DNA of 64,000 nucleotides from Ulota crispa (taxonomy: Eukaryota > Streptophyta > Bryopsida > Orthotrichales > Orthotrichaceae), in NCBI GenBank assembly GCA_963920765.1, contig OY987251.1, positions 2,978,501 through 3,042,500 of the forward strand. The letters are read 5' to 3'. The notes under the pieces were generated by a model. That model saw only the letters and a list, made by a program, of their open reading frames with translations, did no database searches and had not been told where the DNA came from. The translations under genes were made by a program, and so were the position numbers. Of this stretch, positions 1 to 10,288 are shown piece by piece. Position 1 is the first letter of the stretch, and the number at the start of each line of letters is the position of its first letter.

Positions 1-118
1 CTATTTTCAATGGTCATTTTTTGTGGATAATCTAGTTGATTGAGATGCAATGCATCAAAATTGTAGGTCTACCATAACCTTGATCTTGGTGAAAATGGCA
101 TGGGCACTCAAGGGTTAA
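1..118. mobile_element. 3' end of a TTAA-bounded element (0.78-kb type), truncated by window start
   Basis: The stretch ends with GGGCACTCAAGGGTTAA at 102-118. The complete element at 32827-33607 ends almost identically (GGGCGCTCAAGGGTTAA). No coding sequence is seen. Only the right end lies in the window. Confidence 0.5.
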
Positions 119-340
119 AGGTAGGAACACCCATTACCAACATCGTACCTAATGACCTCACTCTCTATTCAAGGCAATCATTCTAGAACTTAGATCTAGA
201 TATGCCATGGATAATTAATTGTTGTTAACCAAGACGATAAGCTATCTATGGCGTACTTAGATTTAAGTTTAGAATGACTACATTGTGTAGAGAGTGACAC
301 CATTAGATACAATGTTGGTAATGGGTACTCCTACCTTAAT
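115..340. mobile_element. Fold-back element with ~100-bp imperfect arms
   Basis: Arm 115-214 is the reverse complement of 243-340 with scattered mismatches (roughly 80% identity by eye), around a loop of about 28 bp. The outer ends read AAGGTAGGA...TCCTACCTTA, the same core as the TA-bounded elements at 33757, 37748, 47413 and 48422. It is probably a non-autonomous DNA transposon of that group. Its left end overlaps the TTAA of the preceding element. Confidence 0.65.
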
Positions 341-389
341 TGCCCAAAAAAAACATGTTCAAAACTACTACCATGTATCAGTTGACAAA

Positions 390-650
390 GGTGGTAAGGG
401 CATCACCAGAGGTGGTAAGGGCATCACCAGAGGTGGTAAGGGCATCACCAGAGGTGGTAAGGGCATCACCAGAGGTGGTAAGGGCATCTCCGGAGGTGGT
501 AAGGGCATCTCCGGAGGTGGTAAGGGCATCTCCGGAGGTGGTAAGGGCATCTCCGGAGGTGGTAAGGGCATCTCCGGAGGTGGTAAGGGCATCTCCGGAG
601 GTGGTAAGGGCATCTCCGGAGGTGGTAAGGGTATCTCCGGAGGTGGTAAA
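390..650. repeat. 21-bp minisatellite, about 12.4 copies in two blocks
   Basis: The unit is GGTGGTAAGGGCATC plus ACCAGA (first four copies, 390-473) or TCCGGA (next eight, 474-641). The last of the eight has a C-to-T change, and a partial unit follows. The period is a multiple of three, so every frame stays open on both strands; the resulting Gly/Lys-rich or Pro-rich reading frames are artefacts. The two variants lie in separate blocks, which points to expansion by slippage or unequal exchange. Confidence 0.92.
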
Positions 651-2926
651 GTAGACTCCCACGTTCAGAGCGTACGTTCACCTGATCATAAACAAAGAAG
701 TGTAGGAGTAGGATTGTCTTGTTCTTGTGTATGAGATTAGAAATATGCTTAAAAAATTCAAACTGTATTGGCATCAAAATTTTCAAAGAGTTTCACGCAT
801 GGTGTTTGTATCCAAGTCAAGTATATAATGAACTTTTCAAAAACACCTGACAATACCTCTTCATTGGTATTTACACATCTCAATTGGAACAATGTTGTAA
901 TTTTTAGTGTTAAGTATAGCTTGTCATATAATACGAGTGATCTCCTGCTATAGGTCATTTTCAAGTATTAGATTTGTTGATTATGTGAAATGTGGCTTTC
1001 CAAATGTGAATAGATGATTTTCTAGGTTTTTGCCAGAATTTCTTTAAATCGATTATGTGTGTGGCTTAGCTCAGCTTACACTAAGTCCCATGTCCCAAGT
1101 CCTGGCAAAATATCAAAGTTCAGTAGGTTGAGAGTTGAAAGTTGGAACTTGGTAATTCACACTATGTTCCAAGTCTGACGTCTCACTTTTCCTTGCAATT
1201 TGCCAAATTGACAACACTTTTTAGAAGTTTAGGAGCTTAGAAGGTGGAAACTCACTCAAGATTTGAATTAATTATTTTGCTTGACTTAGCTTTTAGTTCA
1301 TGCCACACCAATATTTTGCATGAAATGTTCATGGCTTGGTTTAGTACTCATTTTACTCTTAATAATCCAACATACTAGGATCTTGTGCTAAGGCAGAACT
1401 TGCAAAGATGGGATGTGGGGGTGAATTGCCCTTTCATTATTAAAAATGAATGTTGCTTTTTGCACTTTTTTGACACTCATTCTTACAATTTTTTTGTCAC
1501 TATGTTTAACAATAAAATTCCATGAAGTTTTGACATTAAGGTGTCAAATAACATGTCAAAATATGTCTTCACAAGGTTTTTTACACTAAAATGTCAAAAG
1601 ATATGTCACAATGTATTTTGACACTGAAATGCCCAAGAGCATGTCAAAATTTAATTTGAAACTAAAGTATCAAAAAATCATGCTAAAATAATTTTGACAT
1701 ATTATTGACAAAAAAAGTGTCAAAAGGTGCATCAAGTAATGTTAATGTCAATAAGAGTGTCAATTTTTTTTCAAAAAGTAGATGATTTTTGAAAATCTAT
1801 TACTAATCTCAAAAATGTTTAAAATATATAAAATAGCTAGAGTTTGATTTGACTTCCTCTTATTTTTCCATGAAAACTTATCAAATTTTTTTTAAAGGTC
1901 TAGCATCTCCAAATAGTAAATTATTAGCTTTTTGTATTACATGAATTACAAAAAGACAAATCCAATGCGTGTGTGCAACACTTGGACAATTGTGACAAGA
2001 ATATTAGTTTCTAACTTAAAGGTTGGGAGTTCAAACCTCAAAGGCTGCAAATAGCTTGAGTAGAATTGAAAAAGTGGACAAATAAGCACAAGCGAGCAAT
2101 TTGAGCCTAGGAAAAACCACAAGCTTAAATGAGAAACATATGTTTATCACATTAGTATCTTATACAATTTGCAAAAAAGGAATTAACACTACTTCTGACT
2201 TTTTTCTACATGTATACCAACACCTATTTTTACACTTTTTAATGCTATTTTTCAAACTTTATTCAACAATACTTTTGACACATCAAGTTCTACATTTTTT
2301 TTTGTCAAATATAAGACTCGAAATTGTAAAAAAAAATTAGGTTTTTTGCAACATATATTGAACACTTTAGTGCCAATATTGTGTCAAAAAACATGTAAAA
2401 ACAACACCATGTTTTGATAATGCTCAGACGTAAGGGCATTCCAACTTTTTGGAACCGCAATAGGTGATTTTTGTTTGTCATTCTTATCTTTTTGTAGCAT
2501 TGTGTTTGGTTTCTGCTACTCACAAGTTCTAGAATTTCGATTATGGAGCTTAGTGCTCAGCTGTTTTCGAACCTTCATAGTTATTAGTGAAGAATCTGTT
2601 GAATTCAAAAGACCAAATATACTAGAAGATAATAACTAGTACAATTAGAATTGTACACATTAAAATCCCCAATTTCCATGATGATAATCCATGAAAACTC
2701 CAGATTTTCATGAAAATTTCATCTCATAAAAATTGAGAAAAAAATGAGATGCAATTGAAGCACTTCAGTGTTGTAAAAACTATTTCTTACATGTACAACA
2801 TACTCATGAAACTGTCATTTCAGTGAGAGCTTATGAAAACTTGGTGTTTTCATGGCATTTTCATGTGATGGAAAAATTAAAAAATTTACATCCAGAGAAA
2901 ACCCAATGATTTCATGACATGAAATT
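651..2926. other. AT-rich spacer, no gene recognised
   Basis: No convincing coding sequence. About 1490-1760 is a degenerate run of TGTCAAAA / TTTTGACA motifs in alternating orientation, probably the relic of a tandem or fold-back repeat. About 2640-2900 is rich in short CATGAAAA / TTTTCATG palindromic words. The short open frames here look random. Confidence 0.5.
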
Positions 2927-2996
2927 GGTTCATGTTGTGTGTTAACCCTTGAATGGCCCTTGGTTCATGTTGTGTGTTAACCCTTGAATGGCCCTT
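2927..2996. repeat. 35-bp tandem duplication containing a TTAACCC terminus
   Basis: Two perfect copies of a 35-bp unit (2927-2961 and 2962-2996). Each contains TTAACCCTTGAATGGCCC, which resembles the ends of the TTAA-bounded elements. The transposon terminus itself has therefore been duplicated in tandem. A small remnant follows up to the next full element at 3123. Confidence 0.8.
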
Positions 2997-3122
2997 GGGA
3001 GCTGCTCTACGGGACTGTATTTTTTGAAAATATCTTTGTAATTGAACTGCTGAATAATGCGTTTTGCAAGATCAGTATACGGTGGACATACAGCCATAGA
3101 GGGCGTTTATGACGTTTAAGGA

Positions 3123-4056
3123 TTAACCCCTGAAGGCCCAAGCTTCTTTTTCCATGAAAGTTATTGAAAACTGTCACTTTTGGGGGAATGAGTGGAAAAG
3201 TAGAAAAAAGTTTAAACTTTAAATCCAACTATAGGATTCCACCCTAGATTATGGGAGGTACTTGTGGGAAAAAAATCGGCTCATTCTAGAAGTAGAGGAG
3301 TGAGATATTGACATCTCAAGTGGGAAAAAAAAAAAAATTCCTTGTTGCCCAAATAATTCAGAAGCCTTAGATAAGATTGCTCCTATATCAAAAAAACTGC
3401 TCTACACAAAGTTGAGGTTTACTTTTTCCATGTAGAAGAGCAAGTTAGGTAAGTGTGGGAGAATTTTCAAATGAGTTGGAGGTGTGAATCATACTTTGTA
3501 AAATCTTGCAATGGCGTAAGACCAAGGAATTTGCATATACACTAGGCAAAATTGGAGGATTTATGTAAAATTCAGAAATTTGAATTACTTTGATCCAAAT
3601 GGTGAATGCCAAGGAAACTTAGTCTACAACAACTTGGGAAAAAAAAAGTAAAAAAAAAATCAAAACACAAATTTTAAAAGGGGCAAAAGGAGTGGAGGTT
3701 TAGGAGTCTTATATCTATCCACAAACTAAAACTTCTCACTCATCAATTAGAGTTGAATGATTCAAAGCTTTCCACATATATAAAAATTTAAAGAATCAAT
3801 TTCATATTTTTTTTTAATGCAATTTTTAAACAAGTTTTTGGGCTGCTCGAATTGCCTGCCCTCCCCCATTTTTTGAAATTCATGCATAACTTCTTCAATA
3901 AATTTCAAAATGAAGAATTTTTTGATGTGCCCGTACATCTTTGAATTCCCCACCGACCTCAAAAGTTTAAATTTTTTACAAAAACTGGTTTAGTCATAGG
4001 TACATGCCCTAGGTCCATTTGTCCCCCAAGAGGACACTTGATCCTTTAGAGGTTAA
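3123..4056 (-). mobile_element. TTAA-bounded 0.93-kb element, copy 1
   Basis: It starts TTAACCCCTGAAGGCCC and ends ATCCTTTAGAGGTTAA, giving short terminal inverted repeats with TTAA at both edges. Its interior matches the copies at 20220, 27567, 28498 and 57975. Shared landmarks are the 'tccatgtagaagagcaagttagg' region near 3425 and the 'cccccaagaggacac' end. Orientation is arbitrary: minus means reversed relative to 57975-58931. No intact ORF longer than about 70 codons, so it is probably non-autonomous. Confidence 0.8.
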
Positions 4057-4789
4057 ATTGCTCACTTCTTTTTAAGTTGAAGTTTATTGCCCAATCATTC
4101 TTCCTACTTTTTGCATGTGCAAAAGTTTGTCCCTTTTGCACAACCTCTCTTGTGCACTTTGTAGGGAATTTACTTATTTTTGTGGTTGAAATTGTACTAT
4201 TACCTTTGATTTCAAGGGATCAATAGACCATTTTCATTGCTGCCTTTTCCTCTTACCATTGTTAATTACTGCAACCTTGTGATGTAATATTGAAAATGCA
4301 AACTATTGTAATCCATCAACTCTTCTGGTATGAGCTTTTGCACAAGTTTCACATTTGCAACATTGAGCGTTTTGTTTTATTTTTTGCTATGGCGGCATCT
4401 TCCTACTTCAAGAACAACCATGAGTGAGACGCGATCGGTGAGCTTGAGGATGAAGTTCTAAAGTGGTACTTGTGAGCAAAAGATAAGTGATCGTTCTTTG
4501 ATGATATGCGATTTGCAATTATGTGGCAAACATTGGCTGCTAGGTGCAAGCAAGGGTCGCAATTGATTGTGATTGAGAAAACAAGGATCATGACCAATTA
4601 TGACCAATGACAAGTTGACAATGGTGTTGATGCCGGCATTAATGGCTTTTGCCTCAATAGTAGCAGATTCCATTGAGGTAATCGGATTTTATTACCCAAA
4701 TTGTACTTGCTTTCAAATCGTTACCTAAATTGTAATTTCTTTTATTTTTGTTACTCATTTTGTAATTTCTCCCTAAAAAAACCGAGAGA
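4057..4789. other. Spacer, possibly promoter-proximal
   Basis: No gene recognised. From 4680 the plus strand becomes T-rich with repeated TTAC(C/T)..ATTGTA words, just before the GC-richer block at 4790. It could be promoter sequence for a transcript starting near 4.8 kb, but no clear core motif was identified. Confidence 0.3.
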
Positions 4790-5251
4790 AAATGAGAAAT
4801 GTAGGATATTTGCCGAGGGAGCTCAAAGCTCCCCGCACACTGTTCGGAAGTCTGCCTAGAAGAGCGACCCTAAGAAATGACAGCTGGCAGTGGAGCACTG
4901 TTTTCGCCGCGTCGGACTCGGTCGTCGTCCGTGGTCCGGGTCTCCGGTCGGATGGGCTGGTTTGTTACGCAAGCTCTCACTGGCTTCAATCTCCTTTTAC
5001 CACCAGATCCCGACTGGCTTGGCTGCCACAAAAACCTTCGACGTTCCCGTTCTAGAGCTCTGTGAGAATTTCTTCAAGTTCTTAGAGGGCTTGGCTTCGG
5101 CGACTCATTCGTGGTGTGAGCAAGTGTGACAGCAACGTGGCCATCTTTCCCGGCGAGCTGAGCGAAATCCCGAGAGCCGGTTGTTGATGAAACCTTCGTG
5201 AGGGGTTTGCTGCATGTGGAGCTTCTGGACGGCGTTCTGGTGTAGCCCGAG
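4790..5251 (+). other. GC-richer block, candidate non-coding first exon ending at a GT donor
   Basis: Base composition rises sharply against the surrounding AT-rich DNA. The block ends at a consensus donor, CCCGAG|GTAAGTC (GT at 5252). Overlapping frames of 60-90 codons exist in several phases but none resembles a known protein. It may be the 5' untranslated first exon of the receptor gene starting at 12252, which would imply a very long leader intron, or of an unrelated or dead transcript. RNA evidence is needed to choose. Confidence 0.35.
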
Positions 5252-6047
5252 GTAAGTCTCCCTCGCCACCTTCACCACAAAGCTTCATGGGAAAGCCCTG
5301 TGTTTCCTCTTTTATCTACGGCAGAGACATTCGAAATTGCTTGATTTGCGGTTGAGCATGCATGGTTGCTGTTGTTTGACTTGGTCAATTAGTGTATCGG
5401 TATTGGGAGAGGATTTGTTTCCCCGACAGGATGCCAAGCGCTCGTTTGTCATCGTCTTGTTTATGGCGGATGTCCATTTTTGACGAAATTATAGTGCCAG
5501 GCTGTCGGTAGTGCGGTCCATGGCGCTCGTCTTGAATATACAGTTTTGTCGTTCGGTACTTTGCGTGACGTTCATTGCATGCTGGGCCTAGTGGCTTGAA
5601 TGTGAGGTTTTGTGTGAATGCTTTGGTGTTTTAGTCGGACAATCATGGTCGGATTCGGTTGGCGGGAGCAATTGTGTGAAGGTTGACGATGATGTTCTGG
5701 CAGTTTGCTTTTTTTGTGTAACTTGATTCGTTGGTCGATTTTGTTCCTTACTGTTGAAATTTTCGTTCTTGGATTGTCTGGTACTCAGTCGTTTTTTTGG
5801 GCGCTTAGGATTTGTGAATTCTAGTGGATGTTGCACCTGGAGACGGGCGGGCTTAAGAATTTCTGGCTGATGCTCTGTGCAACTCTAGAGCAGATTTTGG
5901 AGATGCAACTTGGTGAAATGCCGGTTATTGTTGTAGCAGAGCGGATTTGGTATTTACTTAGCTATGCTTTTTTCTATGTGGTTGGCGTTGAAGGTTTTGT
6001 GTGACTGGTAGTTTCCTTAGCGTTTGGAGAGGAGAACCAGGGTTTTA
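5252..6047. other. GC-moderate tail after the putative donor, no coding supported
   Basis: The plus strand is T/G-rich, as in plant leader introns, and stays moderately GC-rich to about 5990. No reading frame is recognisable on either strand. Confidence 0.3.
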
Positions 6048-6680
6048 TTAACCCCAAAGCGTCATTGGGGACAGAAACAAGTTAAATAAAACCCAACTAA
6101 ATTACTATTATTAGTAGTTTATATTTTGGAAAAGTTATTTCTGAAGCTTAGTTTTAGATCCAACAATTTGATTTTGCAAATGATTGATTATGATTTTTCT
6201 ATTCAAAATTTAGTGCACGGGTGTTCATTGCAATCTTCACTTTATGAAGTGTTGATGGCTCTTGGGAATGAGCCTCAAATACATTAGATCTTTAAGAAAA
6301 AATCACATTAGAAATTCATTTAAAAAAATTGTAGAGTAGATTTTGAGAAGTTGTAAATTGGTTGGGATTATGCGTGTTAAACCCTTTAACCTCATTTTTT
6401 TTGTGACCAACATTTTAAATTTGACATGTGAAAAGAAGATTGAATGACTTCAAATTACCTTCACAGTTTTAACACCCTCATGATCAAACATTATAATCTT
6501 TCAATCCATAAGAAATATTGTTGTGGTTTGTTTTCAAATGTGCTCTCTAACATGTCTAGTTTGATTTTATACGGTTACAATTAAAAATGAATTGATACAA
6601 CTTGTCAAAATGTTGATTTTTTTTTCAAATTAGAGCAAATCCCTAGAAGCCCCAAAAATGCAATGTCACTTTGGGGTTAA
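6048..6680. mobile_element. TTAA-bounded 0.63-kb element, copy A
   Basis: Termini are TTAACCCCAAAGCGTCATTG and CAATGTCACTTTGGGGTTAA, a near-perfect inverted repeat of about 20 bp that includes the TTAA. The element at 32158-32830 is a second copy, alignable by eye along its whole length. No protein-coding capacity is seen. Confidence 0.85.
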
Positions 6681-7530
6681 GATGTTGACAAAGACATGAG
6701 AGAGCAGGGCAATATAGTTGAGAATTTAAATGTTGCTATTGTGATTCTTGTGCCTCCGGAGTGTGACTTTCAGTGGATTGTTTACCATCGACTGGCCAGT
6801 GGTTAAGTTAATGCAATCTAGTGATCTTGCGTTTGCTCCACAAGATGGATTGTGGGTACCTCAAAGTTTTGGCTCAATCTTGGGTGCCTGCCCGGAGTAC
6901 AGGCTTTGTAGAAATGTATACTTAGTCACAAATAAGGTATTGTAGATAAAAATTAAAAAGTTTATTTGTTTGAAAATAGTGAAATAGAATAACTTGATGT
7001 GTAATAATCATTTGTTTATAACGTATTCAATGACTTGGAATTGTACCTTTTTATTTTTATTTTATTTTTGGAGGTATATGACTTTGGTGCTTTTACTTTT
7101 ACATTAAAGAAATTCAGTCCATTTTTTAATTTGTGTTTTAGTTGATTTTTTAAATTAATATAAAAAGTATATTGATTTTTTTCTAATAAACAAGTTGGTT
7201 TTCTGGAAGTATTGGATATTCTACTTCATTCATACTTATTTTCTGCTCCCTTTTATTAAAAAATATTTTTTAATTTTTAATTTATTAAGCTTGCCTTTTT
7301 ATTAATAATACTAGTGGACCCTTGTACTTGCCGTTTCGGCAGAGGGCCATCATGGGAGGGGGTCCTTGCAAAAATATTAACATGACCTTCCTCATAATCA
7401 CCTTCTTCAAGCTTCTTCTCCTTTCCGTTACAATGAGCTTACTTGTACTATGCCTACCTATGCGCTTTGCCTCCTTCTCTAGGTGTCCACCCCCTATTTC
7501 CATGTATACCCCATCCCCAAGGACAACCAT
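6681..7530. other. AT-rich spacer
   Basis: No recognisable gene. The segment 7310-7510 is slightly GC-richer and carries overlapping short frames on both strands without family resemblance. Confidence 0.35.
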
Positions 7531-7637
7531 AACCGCCACATAACCATACAAATAAGAATAACCGCCACATAACCATACAAATAAGAATAACCGCCACATA
7601 ACCATACAAATAAGAATAACCGCCACATAACCGCCAT
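7531..7637. repeat. 29-bp tandem repeat, about 3.7 copies
   Basis: Copies of AACCGCCACATAACCATACA plus AATAAGAAT begin at 7531, 7560, 7589 and 7618; the last is partial. They appear identical by eye. On the minus strand this gives an artefactual Gly/Tyr-rich frame. Confidence 0.9.
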
Positions 7638-7693
7638 TTCATTTTCTTAGAGCAACACCTAACTACTCAACTAATAGAGATTTGATTCTATAA

Positions 7694-7956
7694 CACCATA
7701 TTATGTAAATTGGGAAAAAGGGTACATTTTGGGACTTTCAAATTTTGAGGTGAAGGTTGTACATGATCACCTACAACTGAGCTTGGCGTTTTTTTTTGTA
7801 CATGTGCCCTCACCTGAGAGGCGGAATTTGCGAGGGAAAAAATCTTAGTGGCTCAGATTGAATATGATACTTTTGAATTTGGTTTTGGGCGATTTCTCTG
7901 GATCTAGGTGACGTACAAATTGGAACCCCAATTTTCCCAATTTATCTAATATGGTG
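7694..7956. mobile_element. TIR element, CACCATATTA family, copy 1
   Basis: Left end CACCATATTATGTAAATTGG; right end CCAATTTATCTAATATGGTG. This is an inverted repeat of about 24 bp with two mismatches. The 263-bp size and lack of coding potential indicate a MITE. A related copy is at 9892-10288. The target-site duplication could not be settled by eye. Confidence 0.75.
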
Positions 7957-8279
7957 ATCTATTACAAACACCCAACTACCCAACTAATGAAACCAAGCCT
8001 ATTCTTAGTATAGATTAGTAAGTTTTTATTTATTTTGTTTTTGGTATTTTTAAATTTTGTTTGTTCATCCAACATGAGTTAAACTTGCGAATTCTCTAAT
8101 TATGAGATGGATGCTTGTGTTTCTTGTTTGAATTTCATTTTAGAACTCATGAAAACTAACGTACTTGTTTGGTCAACACGGTGTTTCGCTAGTATCTCCA
8201 AATTCTATTTACTTATTTGCAAATTTTTGGTTTGTTTGAGACAATTGAAATGAGCACTTAGTGAATTAGAGCTGGTTGA

Positions 8280-9360
8280 GCAGAGGGATGTGTCACCCGG
8301 CGTGGTTTTGGTATTGTTGTGGTGTAGTGTGAAGCACATTCACATTTTCTATGAGTGGATGCATCCCTGCTTGTTTTTGTATTTTAGATTTGGTTGTACG
8401 AGTTGAATTGCATCTTGTGGAGTGACTAAGGAGATTTGTTGCTGGTTGAATTTCGCGAGGATACAAAGTCATGAATGTTGTGCTTCTTGGAGGAATACTT
8501 TTGGATTTTCAAAGCTTGCAATGACATGTGTGCTATTTTTACGGCAGCTTTTCCATCTTGTCATGTTCCTCTATGAGCTCCTGGTTGTTGCCTTGTTGCT
8601 TCTTTTGATCTTGGCACCTCCTTTGAGGTGAAATTTTGTATGTTTACCTTTGCTGAAGCGTTTGTTGAAGTACTTAGGCGTGTGTGGTTGCGTGACTTTT
8701 GGGGATTTGTGCTGCCTATTGCATTAGCTTTGGCTACGTGCTCATTGAATGTTCTGGTGCTCCCCATTTGGTTATTCTCATTGTTGAGAACATGATTGTC
8801 TTTGAGAACATGATCGTTCTTGCTTGGTATGTTTATGGTTATGCTCATTCACACAGTCATTGATAGCACAGGTTTGCAGATTGTAGCGTAGAGGAAAAAC
8901 TTCTCATTGAGAATAGTACATCTGGAATGTTACAGCTTTCTCCTCTTCCGTATGTACGCTTCCCACTTTCCGAAGCTAGTTCTTGCGCTGCTTGTCAAAT
9001 CTAGAAGCAAAAGGCAAACGGGTGTGTGATAGTCTAGAGGGAAAGTTATCTACTAGTCCAGATTACTTTCAGCTAGAGAATTGCATGTCTATGGTTTGAG
9101 GTCTTGTGTTGATTTCTCATGCTTGATGCATGGTTGGTTACTTCCTCTTCGACTTGTGTCTGGAGTGGATTGGACGAGGTCGTTGCAATGTTGAGATAGA
9201 CTTGATGCCGACCACAGGATGTGGAATTAGAACTTGATAGAGAGGAGCAGTTGTACGACGCACTGTGATCTGGCAAGTAGCCTCTTTCAACTTTGCTTAG
9301 GCTGTCACATGGAAAGCTAGAGCAGTGAACAACACTTGTTTTCTTATTCACCTGAAATAA
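8280..9360. other. Moderately GC-rich block, no coding supported
   Basis: The stretch is less AT-rich than its surroundings and T/G-rich on the plus strand. Frames of 60-95 codons on both strands overlap one another and match nothing recognised. It could be transcribed leader or intron of the downstream receptor gene, or a dead gene. Confidence 0.3.
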
Positions 9361-9891
9361 ATGGAAGTTTTATGCTTTGATCTCAGTGCTCAAAAATGCC
9401 ACAACTTGTGCTAAGAAAGTTGAAAAGTTATTGGAAATTATGTGTCTCACTCTACATGGAATGATTGTCTATCGTTCACTTTTGAAAGGAGCTGCGTGAA
9501 GCACTGTTGTTTAGGTGTTTTTTCTGGAAAATGTAACGTGGTTATAACATGCTGAAGATTGCATGACTTTGCATATTGTACGGGACAATTACCAGGAGTC
9601 AAACCATTTTGATAGGTGATGTGAAATTGCTTGAGATGTTGAGTGATTGTACTTGCTTTTTAGTTAGCACATGAAGTTTGTGTAAGATCATTTTTGGTTG
9701 ACGTTATTTAGGTTAGCGATGATTTGGGTTGTCCAATCCTGAAATGAACACAAGGCTTGGTTGTAGTGCAATTCATGCTCTTTTTTTGAGCCGTCCACTT
9801 TCAAGGTTGGTGTCTAGTGGCAAGTGTGAGTGATTGAAGTATGCGTTTGAAGAAAGTCAATCCAAACTAACTCAAGGAAATGGGTTTAGAA

Positions 9892-10288
9892 CATCATATT
9901 AGGTAATTTGGGAAAATTAGTACATTCTGGAACTTTTATCATTTCTATTCATTGTAAAGAACTGCGTTAGAATTCACTAAAAAATGTAAGGTAGTTTATG
10001 TTGAGTTCCATGTTTCCAACGCAATGTTTTGTTGAACACCGCAAAATTTTGCGTTAGAAACATGGAACTCAACATAAACTACCTTACATTTTTAGTGAAT
10101 TCTAATGCTGTTTTCTTCTAGTGATTGTTATGTAAAATTCAACATATTACAAAATAACAAGCATGCAATTTCTTGTACAATATTGAAGTCTCAGTGATTG
10201 CCTACAATATGCCTACATATATTGTATGTAAGATTAAGGAGGAGTACAAAATGGTTCCTTTGTTTTTCCCAATTTACCTAATATGGTG
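9892..10288. mobile_element. TIR element, CACCATATTA family, copy 2, with nested hairpin
   Basis: Left end CATCATATTAGGTAATTTGG; right end CCAATTTACCTAATATGGTG, matching the ends of the 7694-7956 element. It is longer because a CACTA-like hairpin (about 9950-10121) lies inside it. No coding sequence. Confidence 0.75.
9950..10121. mobile_element. CACTA-like hairpin MITE nested in a TIR element
   Basis: Arms of about 64 bp (9960-10024 and 10048-10111) pair almost perfectly around a loop of about 24 nt. The right end reads GCTGTTTTCTTCTAGTG, i.e. a CACTAGAAGAAAACAGC terminus on the other strand, typical of plant CACTA-derived MITEs. The left end (about 9950) is a decayed version. A transcript through it would fold into a long near-perfect stem, a possible small-RNA precursor. 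Confidence 0.8.

Noticed and set aside
390..650. CRISPR-like array
   Set aside because: Repeats are contiguous with no unique spacers, and the genome is eukaryotic.
294..786. Gly/Lys-rich and Pro-rich open frames on both strands
   Set aside because: All are translations of the 21-bp minisatellite; openness follows from the period, not from selection.
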